DNA from: an uncultured Opitutales bacterium
GTDB lineage: Bacteria; Verrucomicrobiota; Verrucomicrobiia; Opitutales; Seribacteraceae
Direction of reading: 5' to 3'
Assembly (NCBI GenBank): GCA_905478775.1
Contig: CAJQKB010000029.1
Span: 1 to 62,876 of the forward strand
DNA length: 62,876 nucleotides
Numbering within the stretch: the first letter of the stretch is position 1; each line of letters starts with the position of its first letter. Of this stretch, positions 43,306 to 51,868 are shown piece by piece. Under the pieces are notes generated by a model. That model was not told where the DNA came from and did no database searches. It was given only the letters and a program-made list of their open reading frames with translations. The position numbers and the translations under genes are program-made.

Positions 43306-44583
43306 ATGGATAGATTAGAAATAATGACTGATTTGCAAACGATTATAGTGGTGTTGGCAATATGCCAATTTTTATTTGAGTATTTTCTCAAGGTTCTGAA
43401 CGAGAAGCATGTGGCTAATTTGATCGAAGCTCAACCGGAGGAATCGAAGTCATTGATGGATGACGAGACCTGGAAAAAAGCGAGTAATTATTCAATCAGT
43501 AAGAGCCGGTTTTCAAGGGTAGAAGAGATTTTTGGTTTCGTGGTCTTCTTTCCGGTGTTTTTATATGTCTTGCCCTCAGTATTTGAAATTTGGCCGGTGA
43601 CTCTCCTCGATTCAGTTTGGTGGGGGGCTTTTGTGGCAACTGCATTGCTAAATGTTCTACAAATACCGGGGCTGTTTTTTGACTGGTATAATCAATTCAC
43701 ATTGGAAGAAAAATTTGGCTTTAACAAATCGACAAAAAAACTATGGGTTACGGATAAGGTAAAGGGAATAATTTTGGGCTTTGCTCTTTCCTACCTTCTG
43801 TTGGCATTATTGATCTGGTTGTACCGGACAATCTCAGCGGCATCGCCTGAATATTGGTGGGCCGCTGCATTTGTGGTGTTTTTTGGTATACAGCTTTTAA
43901 TGATGGTACTGTACCCCAAGTTAATTCTTCCCTTATTTAATAAGTTGACCCCGTTGGAAGATGGTGAATTGAAGGATCGACTAATGGCCCTATCCGATAA
44001 GACCGGATTTAAGGCAAATACAATTGAAGTGATCGATGGAAGTAAGCGGTCGGGGCATTCGAATGCTTATTTTACCGGTTTTGGACGATTTCGCCGAATT
44101 GTATTGTATGATACACTGATCAAACAGATGTCTATTGAAGAGATTGAGGCGGTACTTGCCCATGAGGTGGGACATTATAAAATGGGACATATTCCCAAGC
44201 GCTTGGTGATGTCTTTTGCGATGGGATTAGCGGGCTTCGGGTTAATGGGGTACTTGCTCGAAAGTGCCTGGTTTTATAAGGGACTGGGCTTAGATGTTAG
44301 TTTAGTTTCCTCTTTGAGTCCCTTGATTATTGGCTTATCCCTGACACTAGGCTTTTTTACCTACTGGCTCACTCCAGTCAGTAATTTATTTTCTAGAAAA
44401 CACGAGTTTGAAGCCGATCATTTTGCAAAAATTGCAGTAGGGGGGGAGGAGCCGTTAATTTCTGCCCTGAGAAAACTGTATGTCGAAAATTTATCCCATC
44501 CATTGCCTCATCCATTAATGGCAGGATTTCATTATTCTCATCCGACCCTGCTCGAAAGAGAAGGAGCGATGAGAAAAAATTAG
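43306..44583 (+). CDS. Ste24-type M48 family membrane metalloprotease
   Basis: Integral membrane zinc protease of 425 residues. The zinc motif HEVGH lies in VLAHEVGHYKMGH, and the third ligand Glu in HEFEADHFA. Around it are about seven hydrophobic segments; the N-terminal region resembles the M48_N domain of CAAX prenyl protease 1. Bacterial relatives are thought to act in membrane protein quality control, because no prenylation substrates exist. It starts at ATG 43306; an in-frame ATG at 43324 is an alternative. It converges on the VanZ gene with 6 bp between stops. Confidence 0.9.
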   Translation: MDRLEIMTDLQTIIVVLAICQFLFEYFLKVLNEKHVANLIEAQPEESKSLMDDETWKKASNYSISKSRFSRVEEIFGFVVFFPVFLYVLPSVFEIWPVTLLDSVWWGAFVATALLNVLQIPGLFFDWYNQFTLEEKFGFNKSTKKLWVTDKVKGIILGFALSYLLLALLIWLYRTISAASPEYWWAAAFVVFFGIQLLMMVLYPKLILPLFNKLTPLEDGELKDRLMALSDKTGFKANTIEVIDGSKRSGHSNAYFTGFGRFRRIVLYDTLIKQMSIEEIEAVLAHEVGHYKMGHIPKRLVMSFAMGLAGFGLMGYLLESAWFYKGLGLDVSLVSSLSPLIIGLSLTLGFFTYWLTPVSNLFSRKHEFEADHFAKIAVGGEEPLISALRKLYVENLSHPLPHPLMAGFHYSHPTLLEREGAMRKN

Positions 44584-44589
44584 ACTGTA

Positions 44590-45045
44590 TTACGGTGAGA
44601 GTGTACCGAATTTTCGGCATAGGATGGAATGTGTGATTAAGCCAAGAAATACTCCTGCCAAATTCATGATCAAATCGCCAGGGGAGGGGAAACGATCGGG
44701 AATAAAAGCCTGTGCCATTTCATTAATAATTCCATATAGCGTGGCGATATAAAATGCCTTGCACTTAAGAGCTGAAAAAAAGGAACGAATTGGTCCGAGG
44801 TACCAGGACCATAACCAGGCAAGTCCATAAAAGAGGGGCAAGTGACTTAGGTCCTGCAGCCAAAAGGGGTAAGCAAAGAGTTCCTCGGAAAAGCGGACAA
44901 AAAGTTCATTTGCATCCAGCTCCTTTAGACTGTCTGGCTTGGGGAAACCGGTGAGCACTTGTAGAAAAAAAGTATAGCCCAATGGCAGGGCAATCCAAAG
45001 CTTACTGGGTGGTGGGTTGCTCCAAAAGTGGAAAATTGTCTTCAT
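44590..45045 (-). CDS. VanZ family membrane protein
   Basis: This 151-residue protein has about four hydrophobic segments and the VanZ-like pattern: LSHLPLFYGLAWLW in the middle, then GIINEMAQAFIPDRFPSPGDLIMNLAGVFLG with the conserved Glu, Gln, Arg, Asp and Asn. VanZ was named for teicoplanin resistance, but most members have no known role, and nothing here suggests a glycopeptide cluster. Function unassigned. Confidence 0.82.
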   Translation of the reverse strand: MKTIFHFWSNPPPSKLWIALPLGYTFFLQVLTGFPKPDSLKELDANELFVRFSEELFAYPFWLQDLSHLPLFYGLAWLWSWYLGPIRSFFSALKCKAFYIATLYGIINEMAQAFIPDRFPSPGDLIMNLAGVFLGLITHSILCRKFGTLSP

Positions 45046-45131
45046 TGCAGATTCGAAAAGATTGCTAGCGTAAAAACTTTACGTCATTGATTTGTTTTAA
45101 GTTAGTATTTAACTAGTAGAACTTTTATATT

Positions 45132-45716
45132 ATGCCAATCTATGAATTCATGAGTCGAGAGACGGGAAAGATTTATTCATTCTTTGCCCACTCCACTTCA
45201 TACTCGGATAAAACGCCTGAATGCCCCGATGGAAAAAAGTATAAGATGGAAAAAGTGATGTCGGGGTTTTCGATTACCGGGAAAAAGGAAGAACCTCAGG
45301 ATATGCCCGAGCAAGGTTCGGGGGATGATCCCAATGATCCATTTGCAGGAATGGACCCCAATCAAGCAGAAAAAGTAATGAAGGAGTTGGAGGGTGCCAT
45401 GGGAGGAATGGACGAAGATAACCCAGACCCCAAACAAATGGGCCAGTTGATGCGCAAAATGTGTGAGATGACCGGGGAAACAATGGATGAACCAATGGAA
45501 GAAGTAGTACGCAAGCTCGAAGAGGGAGCCGATCCGGATGAGTTGGAAGATCGAATGGGAGATTTTTTGGGAGATGATGAACAATCGCCTGCACTGCCCG
45601 CAGGAGAAGAGGGCGCCTCACAAGAAACGATCAAGTCGAGATTGAAGAAGTTGATGAAGGCAAAAATCATTCGCGACCCAGAACTTTATGAATTTTCAGA
45701 CTACCTAAAAAATTGA
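45132..45716 (+). CDS. FmdB-like N-terminus with an acidic Met-rich tail
   Basis: This 194-residue protein begins MPIYEFMSRETGKIYSFF, the typical start of FmdB/CxxC zinc-ribbon regulatory proteins, but has only one Cys (PECPDGKKY) in place of the two CxxC pairs, so it probably does not bind zinc. The remaining 130 residues are acidic and rich in Met, Gly and Pro (GMDPNQAEKVMKELEGAMGGMDED), likely flexible with amphipathic helices. The stop overlaps the TTG start of the lipoprotein gene (TTGA), so they are translationally coupled. Function unknown. Confidence 0.75.
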   Translation: MPIYEFMSRETGKIYSFFAHSTSYSDKTPECPDGKKYKMEKVMSGFSITGKKEEPQDMPEQGSGDDPNDPFAGMDPNQAEKVMKELEGAMGGMDEDNPDPKQMGQLMRKMCEMTGETMDEPMEEVVRKLEEGADPDELEDRMGDFLGDDEQSPALPAGEEGASQETIKSRLKKLMKAKIIRDPELYEFSDYLKN

Positions 45717-46129
45717 GAGATTTCTGTACTCGATTTCTCCCACCTGTCTGGATCTCTTTGCTGCTCTCTTGCGGAGAGGATATTAAAGAAGAAACTCCCC
45801 GAGAAATTCCAACTGAATGGATCGGAAAGGAAGAAGATTTTCAAAAAGAATTTATAGTCGAACCTGATGATAATCTCACCATTCTTTTGCACCGGGAAAG
45901 TGCAGTTCCGTTTGCAGGTAAGTTAGAAAGAAACGGATCTAAATTAAATACAATTCAAACATTTGACGGTGGTCGCTTGAACGGAAAGAGTATTAAAAAA
46001 TCAAAAGACGGTTCTTGGGTGGAAGCAAATTACTTGGACGGACGGCTTCATGGAGAAATGATCTTTTATGGGAAAAATGGAAAAATAAGATCCACACTGC
46101 GTTATGAGAAGGGAATTTTAACCAAGTGA
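45713..46129 (+). CDS. Small lipoprotein with MORN-like repeat variants
   Basis: The protein has 138 residues, starting at a TTG at 45713 that overlaps the preceding stop. The signal peptide ends in the lipobox SLLLSC. A charged linker is followed by MORN-type units (TFDGGRLNGKSIKKSKDG, YLDGRLHGEMIFYGKNGKI). It is related in plan to the lipoprotein at 27023 but shorter. A TTG start is weak, but there is no in-frame ATG before the lipobox. Function unknown. Confidence 0.75.
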   Translation: MRDFCTRFLPPVWISLLLSCGEDIKEETPREIPTEWIGKEEDFQKEFIVEPDDNLTILLHRESAVPFAGKLERNGSKLNTIQTFDGGRLNGKSIKKSKDGSWVEANYLDGRLHGEMIFYGKNGKIRSTLRYEKGILTK

Positions 46130-46150
46130 AATAATGTGTAATTCAAAATT

Positions 46151-47731
46151 TTATTGATTGGTCGTTTTAATAAAAGCCCGGGTAGCTCGTTTTGCACGTT
46201 TCACATTTTGAGAAGGCTTGTCTTCTTCATCTGTTTCTAATGGAAGAAATAAGAAAAATGTAGTCCCTTTTCCCTTCATCGTTGAAAATCCAATTAATCC
46301 ATTGTGATCTTCGATGAAAATTTTGGCATTATATAACCCAAATCCTGAACCGCCTCCTGAAGACTTTGAAGTAATGAATGGATCAAACAGGTTTTTCTCA
46401 AGTTCTGAAGGAATACCTTTCCCATTATCACTTAACGCCAGTTCGGCACCTTCTGCAGGGGCGGTTGTTTTATTTCCAACGGCTCCCTTCATGATTAATT
46501 GTCCTTTTTTGACTTTCCTTAACGATATTTTAATTTTCCCTGTTCGGTCGATTGCATCCCTTGCATTGATTACTAAATTAAGTATCATCTGCCTAAAGCC
46601 AGTCTCTTCAATAAATGCCGGCATGGTCTGAGTGCCAAAATCGGTGGTTATCTTAGCACTTCTTGGTATTATAATATCTACTAAGTCCATTTGATCTTTT
46701 AGTAATAATCTCAGATCGTGAACGGTTCGTGAAGCAGCTTTCTCTCGGTGTAAATCAATAATTCTACGCACTAATTTTTGGGCCTGCATTGCACTTTTCT
46801 TAATCTGCCCCAGTCCTTTGGCCATTGGGTCGTCCTTGGCCATCATGCCATGATAAAGTTCGCTAATTGAATAAATTCCTGCCATCAGATTACTAAAGTC
46901 GTGCACTAGGCCATTTGTGAGTGTGGCCAAGCCTTCCCGCCAAACAGAGTGAGATAATCTGTGCTCGGCGATCGCTTGCCTTGTTATATCAACAAAAACT
47001 CCATCATATCCAAGAAGTTTGTTGGTCGCAGTAATTATGGGGGTACGAACATCTAATAAATAAATAATCTGGCCCGTCGGTGGAATAGTTACTCGGTAGG
47101 TAAAACTAAAGGTTTCCGGGTTTTTTCCGTTGGTATTTAATTCTTTCAAAAAGTGTTCTCTGTCCTTTTCGAATATTTTGCTTAAAAACAAGCCACCATT
47201 ACGAGCCAGTTCAGTGTGTTCGGCTGGAAATATTTTTTGGATTCCCCGTGACAAATAACTAAAGGTCATGTCCGGCCTTTGCGTAAAGAAAATCCCAGGG
47301 AAGTTGCTAATATAGTCGGATAGTCTACTTTCAGCCTTTTGAAGCCTTATCAAGGTGTTTGCCAGTGCCCGGGGGTCATTCATTAAATCGCCCATAAATG
47401 CCTTTTTTAAAGAATCATGTGGCGCAAGGGCAGGGGACAGAGAAATTACAGAGTTGTGGGAATAACTTACATTTTGAAAGTGAATACCAACTGACGAACG
47501 GTGACTTTCTGGAGACAAGGGGAAAAAACACTCGAAGTCTTTCCGATGAAATTCTTTCGGGAGCAGGAGTGACCAACTTTTTTCTAGAGAAAGAAAAAAG
47601 GGTCGGAAGTTTTCTCCGATTAAGTCTTTGGCTCCCTTTCCTGCCCAAGATGCAAATGCGTCGGAAACTTTTTCAATCTTTCCCTCTGGAGTTAAGCCTA
47701 CTTGACAATTTTCAAAATTTGGTGATTTCAC
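46151..47731 (-). CDS. PAS-domain sensor histidine kinase
   Basis: The protein has 526 residues, no membrane segment and no receiver domain, so it is a cytoplasmic kinase. Two PAS-like regions cover roughly residues 5-110 and 135-260 (TYRVTIPPTGQIIYLLDVRT, GYDGVFVDITRQ). The phosphoacceptor box is LVHDFSNLMAGI near residue 279. ATP-binding boxes follow: NLVINARDAI near 384, LSDNGKGIP near 435, GSGFGLYNAK near 464. It is divergent from flgB with 214 bp between. A flagellar role like FlrB or FleS is possible through position, but no response regulator is adjacent. The start is GTG. Confidence 0.85.
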   Translation of the reverse strand: MKSPNFENCQVGLTPEGKIEKVSDAFASWAGKGAKDLIGENFRPFFLSLEKSWSLLLPKEFHRKDFECFFPLSPESHRSSVGIHFQNVSYSHNSVISLSPALAPHDSLKKAFMGDLMNDPRALANTLIRLQKAESRLSDYISNFPGIFFTQRPDMTFSYLSRGIQKIFPAEHTELARNGGLFLSKIFEKDREHFLKELNTNGKNPETFSFTYRVTIPPTGQIIYLLDVRTPIITATNKLLGYDGVFVDITRQAIAEHRLSHSVWREGLATLTNGLVHDFSNLMAGIYSISELYHGMMAKDDPMAKGLGQIKKSAMQAQKLVRRIIDLHREKAASRTVHDLRLLLKDQMDLVDIIIPRSAKITTDFGTQTMPAFIEETGFRQMILNLVINARDAIDRTGKIKISLRKVKKGQLIMKGAVGNKTTAPAEGAELALSDNGKGIPSELEKNLFDPFITSKSSGGGSGFGLYNAKIFIEDHNGLIGFSTMKGKGTTFFLFLPLETDEEDKPSQNVKRAKRATRAFIKTTNQ

Positions 47732-47915
47732 TAGAAATTCAAGTAAACATTAAATTACCGCTGAAGAAAAGAGAGAACGACGGCTCAGAGCAAAACAAGA
47801 GATTTATTCCTATCTCGGAAAAAAATGCTAGGTTTAAAATCAATTTGCTACACTTCATTTCGATAATTCTAAGGATTTATTCCTTTAGACTCTTAGTTTA
47901 AGGCGGAAATACTAT

Positions 47916-47932
47916 TTGGCACAAGTATTGCA
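47916..47932 (+). promoter_or_regulatory. Sigma-54 promoter of the flagellar operon
   Basis: TTGGCAC-AAGTA-TTGCA: the -24 GG (47918-47919) and -12 GC (47930-47931) have the obligatory spacing, and 11 of the 12 best-conserved positions match the RpoN consensus. The predicted start is about 47943, three bases before the flgB ATG, so the mRNA would be nearly leaderless. Confidence 0.82.
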
Positions 47933-47945
47933 TTGTGTGTGCCAC

Positions 47946-48335
47946 ATGGCAGTCGTACTCGATAACTTATATAGTCAGGAGAATTACCTAATCTCCAAAA
48001 AACTCCTTGATGCTACTCATTTGCGTCACGAGGCACTTTCTAACAATATTGCGAATGTAGAAACGCCTGGTTTTAAAAGAAGAGACTTGCCTAAGACTTT
48101 TTCGGTTGAATTGAGAAGAGCAGTGGATAGGAGCGATTTTCGTCGAGTGAAAGGACTCCTTCCTCGAAGTGTAGAAGACCGTCAGGCTAAACCCGTACGG
48201 ATGGATGGCAATACGGTACAAATCGACGAAGAAATGCTCGCGATGAACCGTAACGCCTTAAATTATGAATATCTGACTGGTGCAGTAGGTGGTTCCATTA
48301 AGGAATTAAACAAAGCAATTAGAGGGCGCGTCTAA
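47946..48335 (+). CDS. flgB: Flagellar basal-body proximal rod protein FlgB
   Basis: Proximal rod subunit; 129 residues from the ATG at 47946. The flagellar rod signature HEALSNNIANVETPGFKRRDLP and the C-terminal helix (ALNYEYLTGAVGGSIKELNKAI) are clear. The upstream in-frame TTG at 47916 lies inside the sigma-54 -24 element and cannot be the start. A truncated start at a later TTG would remove conserved residues, so the ATG next to the predicted transcription start is the best choice. It is first in a 21-gene flagellar operon. Confidence 0.95.
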   Translation: MAVVLDNLYSQENYLISKKLLDATHLRHEALSNNIANVETPGFKRRDLPKTFSVELRRAVDRSDFRRVKGLLPRSVEDRQAKPVRMDGNTVQIDEEMLAMNRNALNYEYLTGAVGGSIKELNKAIRGRV

Positions 48336-48346
48336 AATATTTTATT

Positions 48347-48787
48347 ATGAGTATGAATCTAATACCGGGGATCGAATCAACTGGCAGTGCATTATCTGCG
48401 GAGAAGATCAGGCTTGAAATTATCGCCCAAAATATAGCAAACTCGAACACTACACAGGATGCTTCGGGAAATGTATATAAAAGAAAAGAGGTTTCCTTTG
48501 AAGAATTTATCAAAACTCCCGAGCGAAGAGTCCCTGGTTTTGTGGATGAAAATCTTTATCAAGGAGTTCGAGTCACTGATGTGTTTGATGACCAAACCCC
48601 AGGTCGAATGATCTTCAACCCTGGCCATCCTCATGCAAATGAAGATGGTATGGTCGAAATGCCCAATGTGGATGTGTCCCGCGAAATGATTGATTTAATA
48701 AGTGCTTCACGTGCGTATGAGGCTAATTTAACTGTTGTCAAAACTTCCCGTCGATTAGCCCAGCAAGCTCTCGCGATCGGTCGATAA
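48347..48787 (+). CDS. flgC: Flagellar basal-body rod protein FlgC
   Basis: Proximal rod subunit of 146 residues. It shows the N-terminal helix with IIAQNIANSNT, the middle GVRVTDVFDDQTP and the C-terminal VDVSREMIDLISASRAYEAN that form the coiled-coil core of rod proteins. It sits 11 bp after flgB and 8 bp before fliE. It has no Shine-Dalgarno sequence, only an A/T-rich leader ending TTATTATG, like most genes of the operon. Confidence 0.96.
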   Translation: MSMNLIPGIESTGSALSAEKIRLEIIAQNIANSNTTQDASGNVYKRKEVSFEEFIKTPERRVPGFVDENLYQGVRVTDVFDDQTPGRMIFNPGHPHANEDGMVEMPNVDVSREMIDLISASRAYEANLTVVKTSRRLAQQALAIGR

Positions 48788-48795
48788 TTTATATT

Positions 48796-49212
48796 GTGAA
48801 CGAAATATCATCACTTCCTAGTCTGAGCGACCTGCTCACACAAAATTCTAATCTACAGGCCAACAAGCAACTCGACCGTTTTGCCAAAACGAGTGAATTG
48901 GGTCAAGGCTTTGGTGCGAAAGAAGCGCAGCAAACTAACGGTGTTGATTTTGTTCCAATTGATAAAACTTCCCCAACCGATCGAGTTACTGCGCCCGGTT
49001 TCTCTCAAATGTTTGAAAACTTTGTTAAAGGGGTTGATCAAAAGAAGAAAATTTCAGCCCGTGAAACTCAGGATCTTATTCTCGGGAAATCTGATAACAT
49101 CCATGAAGCAGTTGTTAAATCACAGGAAGCAGGTGTGGCATTTAATTTGATGATCGAAGTACGAAATAAACTGGTTGAGTCCTACAAAGAATTAATGAGG
49201 ATGCAAGTTTAG
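48796..49212 (+). CDS. fliE: Flagellar hook-basal body complex protein FliE
   Basis: Links the MS ring to the rod. It has 138 residues with a GTG start at 48796. The FliE core is in the C-terminal two thirds: FSQMFENFVKGVDQ, then DNIHEAVVKSQEAGVAFNLMIEVRNKLVESYKELMRMQV at the end. The first 45 residues are polar and longer than in E. coli FliE. It lies between flgC and fliF, the standard order. Confidence 0.95.
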   Translation: MNEISSLPSLSDLLTQNSNLQANKQLDRFAKTSELGQGFGAKEAQQTNGVDFVPIDKTSPTDRVTAPGFSQMFENFVKGVDQKKKISARETQDLILGKSDNIHEAVVKSQEAGVAFNLMIEVRNKLVESYKELMRMQV

Positions 49213-49237
49213 TGTTCACTCACTTTAGTTAATTTAT

Positions 49238-50806
49238 ATGAAAGAACGATTTAGTAAGCTTGCCGAACTTTGGAACGGCTTGAATTCAAGCAGAAAATTA
49301 ACCCTCGTCGTAGCCGTAGGTGGAATTTTGCTTTTGAGTGTTGGTATTCTCTCTTGGTCAGGTGGAGGCACTTCAATGAGAGTTTTGGTAAGCGGAGCTG
49401 ATGCCGATGACCTAAGTGATGTGGTTGATGTGTTAAGATCAAATCAAGTCGAATTCGAGTACAGTGAGAATGGTGACACAATATTAGTACCTGAAGACAA
49501 ACGTGCAGCTATGAGAATGGAACTTGCAATGAAGGGTCTTCCAAGAAGCGGTGATGTGGGTTTTGAAATTTTTGACGAAGGAAATTTTGGGATTAGTGAT
49601 TTCGTGCAGCGGACAAATCACACACGCGCCATTCAAGGCGAATTACAGAGAACTATTGCAATGATGGATTCGATTAAGTCGGCAAAAGTATTTATTGTTA
49701 AACCAGAAAATAATCTTTTGCTCAGCGAAGATCCTAATGATAGACCAAGTGCGTCAGTTTATGTAGATACCGGTGGAAGTACGCTTGACAAGGCCAATGT
49801 AAATGCAATTCAGTTTCTTGTATCCAATGCCAACAAGGGAATTAATAAATCGAATGTAGCGGTGATGGATAATCAAGGGAATCTTCTTTCTGAACAGGGA
49901 GAATCTAGCGGTGCAGCAGGTATCGCGGGTCAGATGATGAAAGCCTATGAAGCACAGGAACGCCGATTGGAAACTAAGATTGAAACTATGCTTGCTAAAA
50001 CAGTCGGAAGGCAAAATGTGATTGCACGAGTTTCAGTGAATTTAGATACCAAATCAATGACAGAATTGGATGAAAAGTTTGATCCTGACGGCCAAGTTCC
50101 ACGAACTTCGACCACCGATAAGGATATGGCTACTACTGTCGAGACACAGCCACAAAATAACGCAACAGGAATGGGTGCTAATGTTCCTAATGTTAGTCAG
50201 GATGCGACACAACAAGACCCCATAATGGCAAAAAGTGATGAGTCCAGAGAGTCTAAAACCACAGATTTTGAGATCAGCAGGAACCTGAAAGAAACAGTGC
50301 AGGAACCGGGCTCTATTATTAGCCGAAGCGTAGCGGTTCTTATCGCGAAGGGTGAGTCACCAAGAACTGCAGAGGATATTGATGTTATCCGAGAAGCTGT
50401 AATTAATGCAGTGGGAGCTAGATTCAACCTTGAGGAAAGCGAACTTCTTACTCATGTTTCTGTGAAAGAAGTAGTTTTTCAAGACCCAGCGATTGGCGGT
50501 ATTGGGGGGGAGACATTAGATCAGTTTCAAAACTTCGTTGATAAATATGGCCCTCATGTAAAGACTCTAGTAGGTGTAATCCTAGCAATTGCATTGTTTA
50601 TTGTCTTCATTACGATGCTCAAAAGATTCAAGCCCAATGAGGCTGAGGTACAAGTTTTGGATGAGGATGATCAACAACTTCTAGCTGGTACAAGAAGCCT
50701 TGGCAGTGGATTGACTCCAGAACTTCTTAACGACTTAATTCAGGAAAAACCTGACAATGTTGGAACAGCCCTCAGGAGGTATTTAGAAACGGGTTCCTCC
50801 TCCTAA
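49238..50806 (+). CDS. fliF: Flagellar MS-ring protein FliF
   Basis: Inner-membrane ring of the flagellum, 522 residues. The first membrane helix covers about residues 20-40, followed by ring-building motifs with RMELAMKGLPRSGDVGFEIFD, TNHTRAIQGELQRTI and ASVYVDTGG. The second membrane helix is near 442-462. The cytoplasmic tail (ending with NDLIQEKPDNVGTALRRYL) binds FliG. The region at about 275-360 is a polar, low-complexity insertion. It is directly followed by fliG. Confidence 0.95.
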   Translation: MKERFSKLAELWNGLNSSRKLTLVVAVGGILLLSVGILSWSGGGTSMRVLVSGADADDLSDVVDVLRSNQVEFEYSENGDTILVPEDKRAAMRMELAMKGLPRSGDVGFEIFDEGNFGISDFVQRTNHTRAIQGELQRTIAMMDSIKSAKVFIVKPENNLLLSEDPNDRPSASVYVDTGGSTLDKANVNAIQFLVSNANKGINKSNVAVMDNQGNLLSEQGESSGAAGIAGQMMKAYEAQERRLETKIETMLAKTVGRQNVIARVSVNLDTKSMTELDEKFDPDGQVPRTSTTDKDMATTVETQPQNNATGMGANVPNVSQDATQQDPIMAKSDESRESKTTDFEISRNLKETVQEPGSIISRSVAVLIAKGESPRTAEDIDVIREAVINAVGARFNLEESELLTHVSVKEVVFQDPAIGGIGGETLDQFQNFVDKYGPHVKTLVGVILAIALFIVFITMLKRFKPNEAEVQVLDEDDQQLLAGTRSLGSGLTPELLNDLIQEKPDNVGTALRRYLETGSSS

Positions 50807-50824
50807 CTGCAAATTTTTTGAACG

Positions 50825-51868
50825 ATGGATGAAGTAACCGAAGAAGATTCCGTTTATGACCGCTACTCCCGTATGTCTAGGCATCAAAAATTGGGTCTTC
50901 TTATGATCGCACTTGGACCTGAAGCTTCCGCAACACTCTTAAAACGTTTTGATTCCAAGGATTCTGAAGGAATCTGCAAAGAAATCGGAAACTTTCCAAT
51001 TGTGGATCAAGAACTCAAGGATTGCGTGCTGGATGAATTTTCTGAAATTATTGAATCAAGTGTGAATTCAAACCTTGGTGGATTGACATTTGCCCAAAAG
51101 ACCTTGGAACTTGCCCACGGTGACTACAAAGCGAATAATATGATGAATCGAATCGCACCCGTTCGAGAATCACTTGATTTCATGGATGACATTAAAGAAA
51201 TGGACTCCGGTCAGATTTACAATGTTCTTCGCTTCGAGCAACCCCAAACGATTGCTTTTGTTCTCGCTAATGTGGATGCAGATAAAGGTTCTGAAGTTCT
51301 TCAAATGATGGCACCTAATGTCCAGGAGCAAGTAGTGGAAAGAGTCGGTTCCATGGAGACAACTCCAATAGATCAGATTGAGGTTGTTGCTAACACATTG
51401 GGAGCAAGAATGGGCAAGAAAGGACAATCGCCTCGCGTAAAAACGGGTGGAGTAAAATCTGCCGCTGATTTACTGAATTGGTTCGACAAGGAAGAAGGCA
51501 AGGAATTACTCAAAAGTATTGAGAAAAGAAACCCTAAATTAGGCGGTTCCATTCGCCAACGGATGTTCCGTTTCGAAGACTTGGTACGTCTCAGTCCTGG
51601 TGATGTGAGTAAAGTCACGAAAGAGGTGGATCAAGATGATTTAGTTATTGCACTTAAAAACGCTTCTCCTGAACTCAAGAAAATAATTTATTCGACTATG
51701 TCCAAGAGAGCAGTTGAGGCGCTTGAAGAACAACTTACTTTTCTTGGACCTAAACGCTTATCTGAAGTGGAATCTGCCCAAGACCGAGTGATACAAATTG
51801 TACGCGAACTCGAGGAGGACGAGGAAATTATTCTCGATACCGGAGGAAGCGACGTTGTCGTACAATAG
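50825..51868 (+). CDS. fliG: Flagellar motor switch protein FliG
   Basis: C-ring protein that contacts the stator. It has 347 residues with three armadillo-like domains: the N-terminal FliF-binding region (RHQKLGLLMIALGPEASA), the middle PQTIAFVLANVDADKGSEVL, which keeps the QTIA core, and the C-terminal torque helix FEDLVRLSPGDVSKVTKEVD with charged residues expected for stator contact. The end of the coding region contains the start and the Shine-Dalgarno sequence of fliH. Confidence 0.96.
   Translation: MDEVTEEDSVYDRYSRMSRHQKLGLLMIALGPEASATLLKRFDSKDSEGICKEIGNFPIVDQELKDCVLDEFSEIIESSVNSNLGGLTFAQKTLELAHGDYKANNMMNRIAPVRESLDFMDDIKEMDSGQIYNVLRFEQPQTIAFVLANVDADKGSEVLQMMAPNVQEQVVERVGSMETTPIDQIEVVANTLGARMGKKGQSPRVKTGGVKSAADLLNWFDKEEGKELLKSIEKRNPKLGGSIRQRMFRFEDLVRLSPGDVSKVTKEVDQDDLVIALKNASPELKKIIYSTMSKRAVEALEEQLTFLGPKRLSEVESAQDRVIQIVRELEEDEEIILDTGGSDVVVQ

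Noticed and set aside
45198-45670. Three overlapping minus-strand frames of 100-128 codons
   Set aside because: They are opposite-strand shadows of the FmdB-like gene, caused by its GAA/GAT-rich composition.
47398-47901. 167-codon plus-strand frame upstream of flgB
   Set aside because: Most of it is antisense to the histidine kinase gene, and the remainder is the intergenic A/T-rich region.
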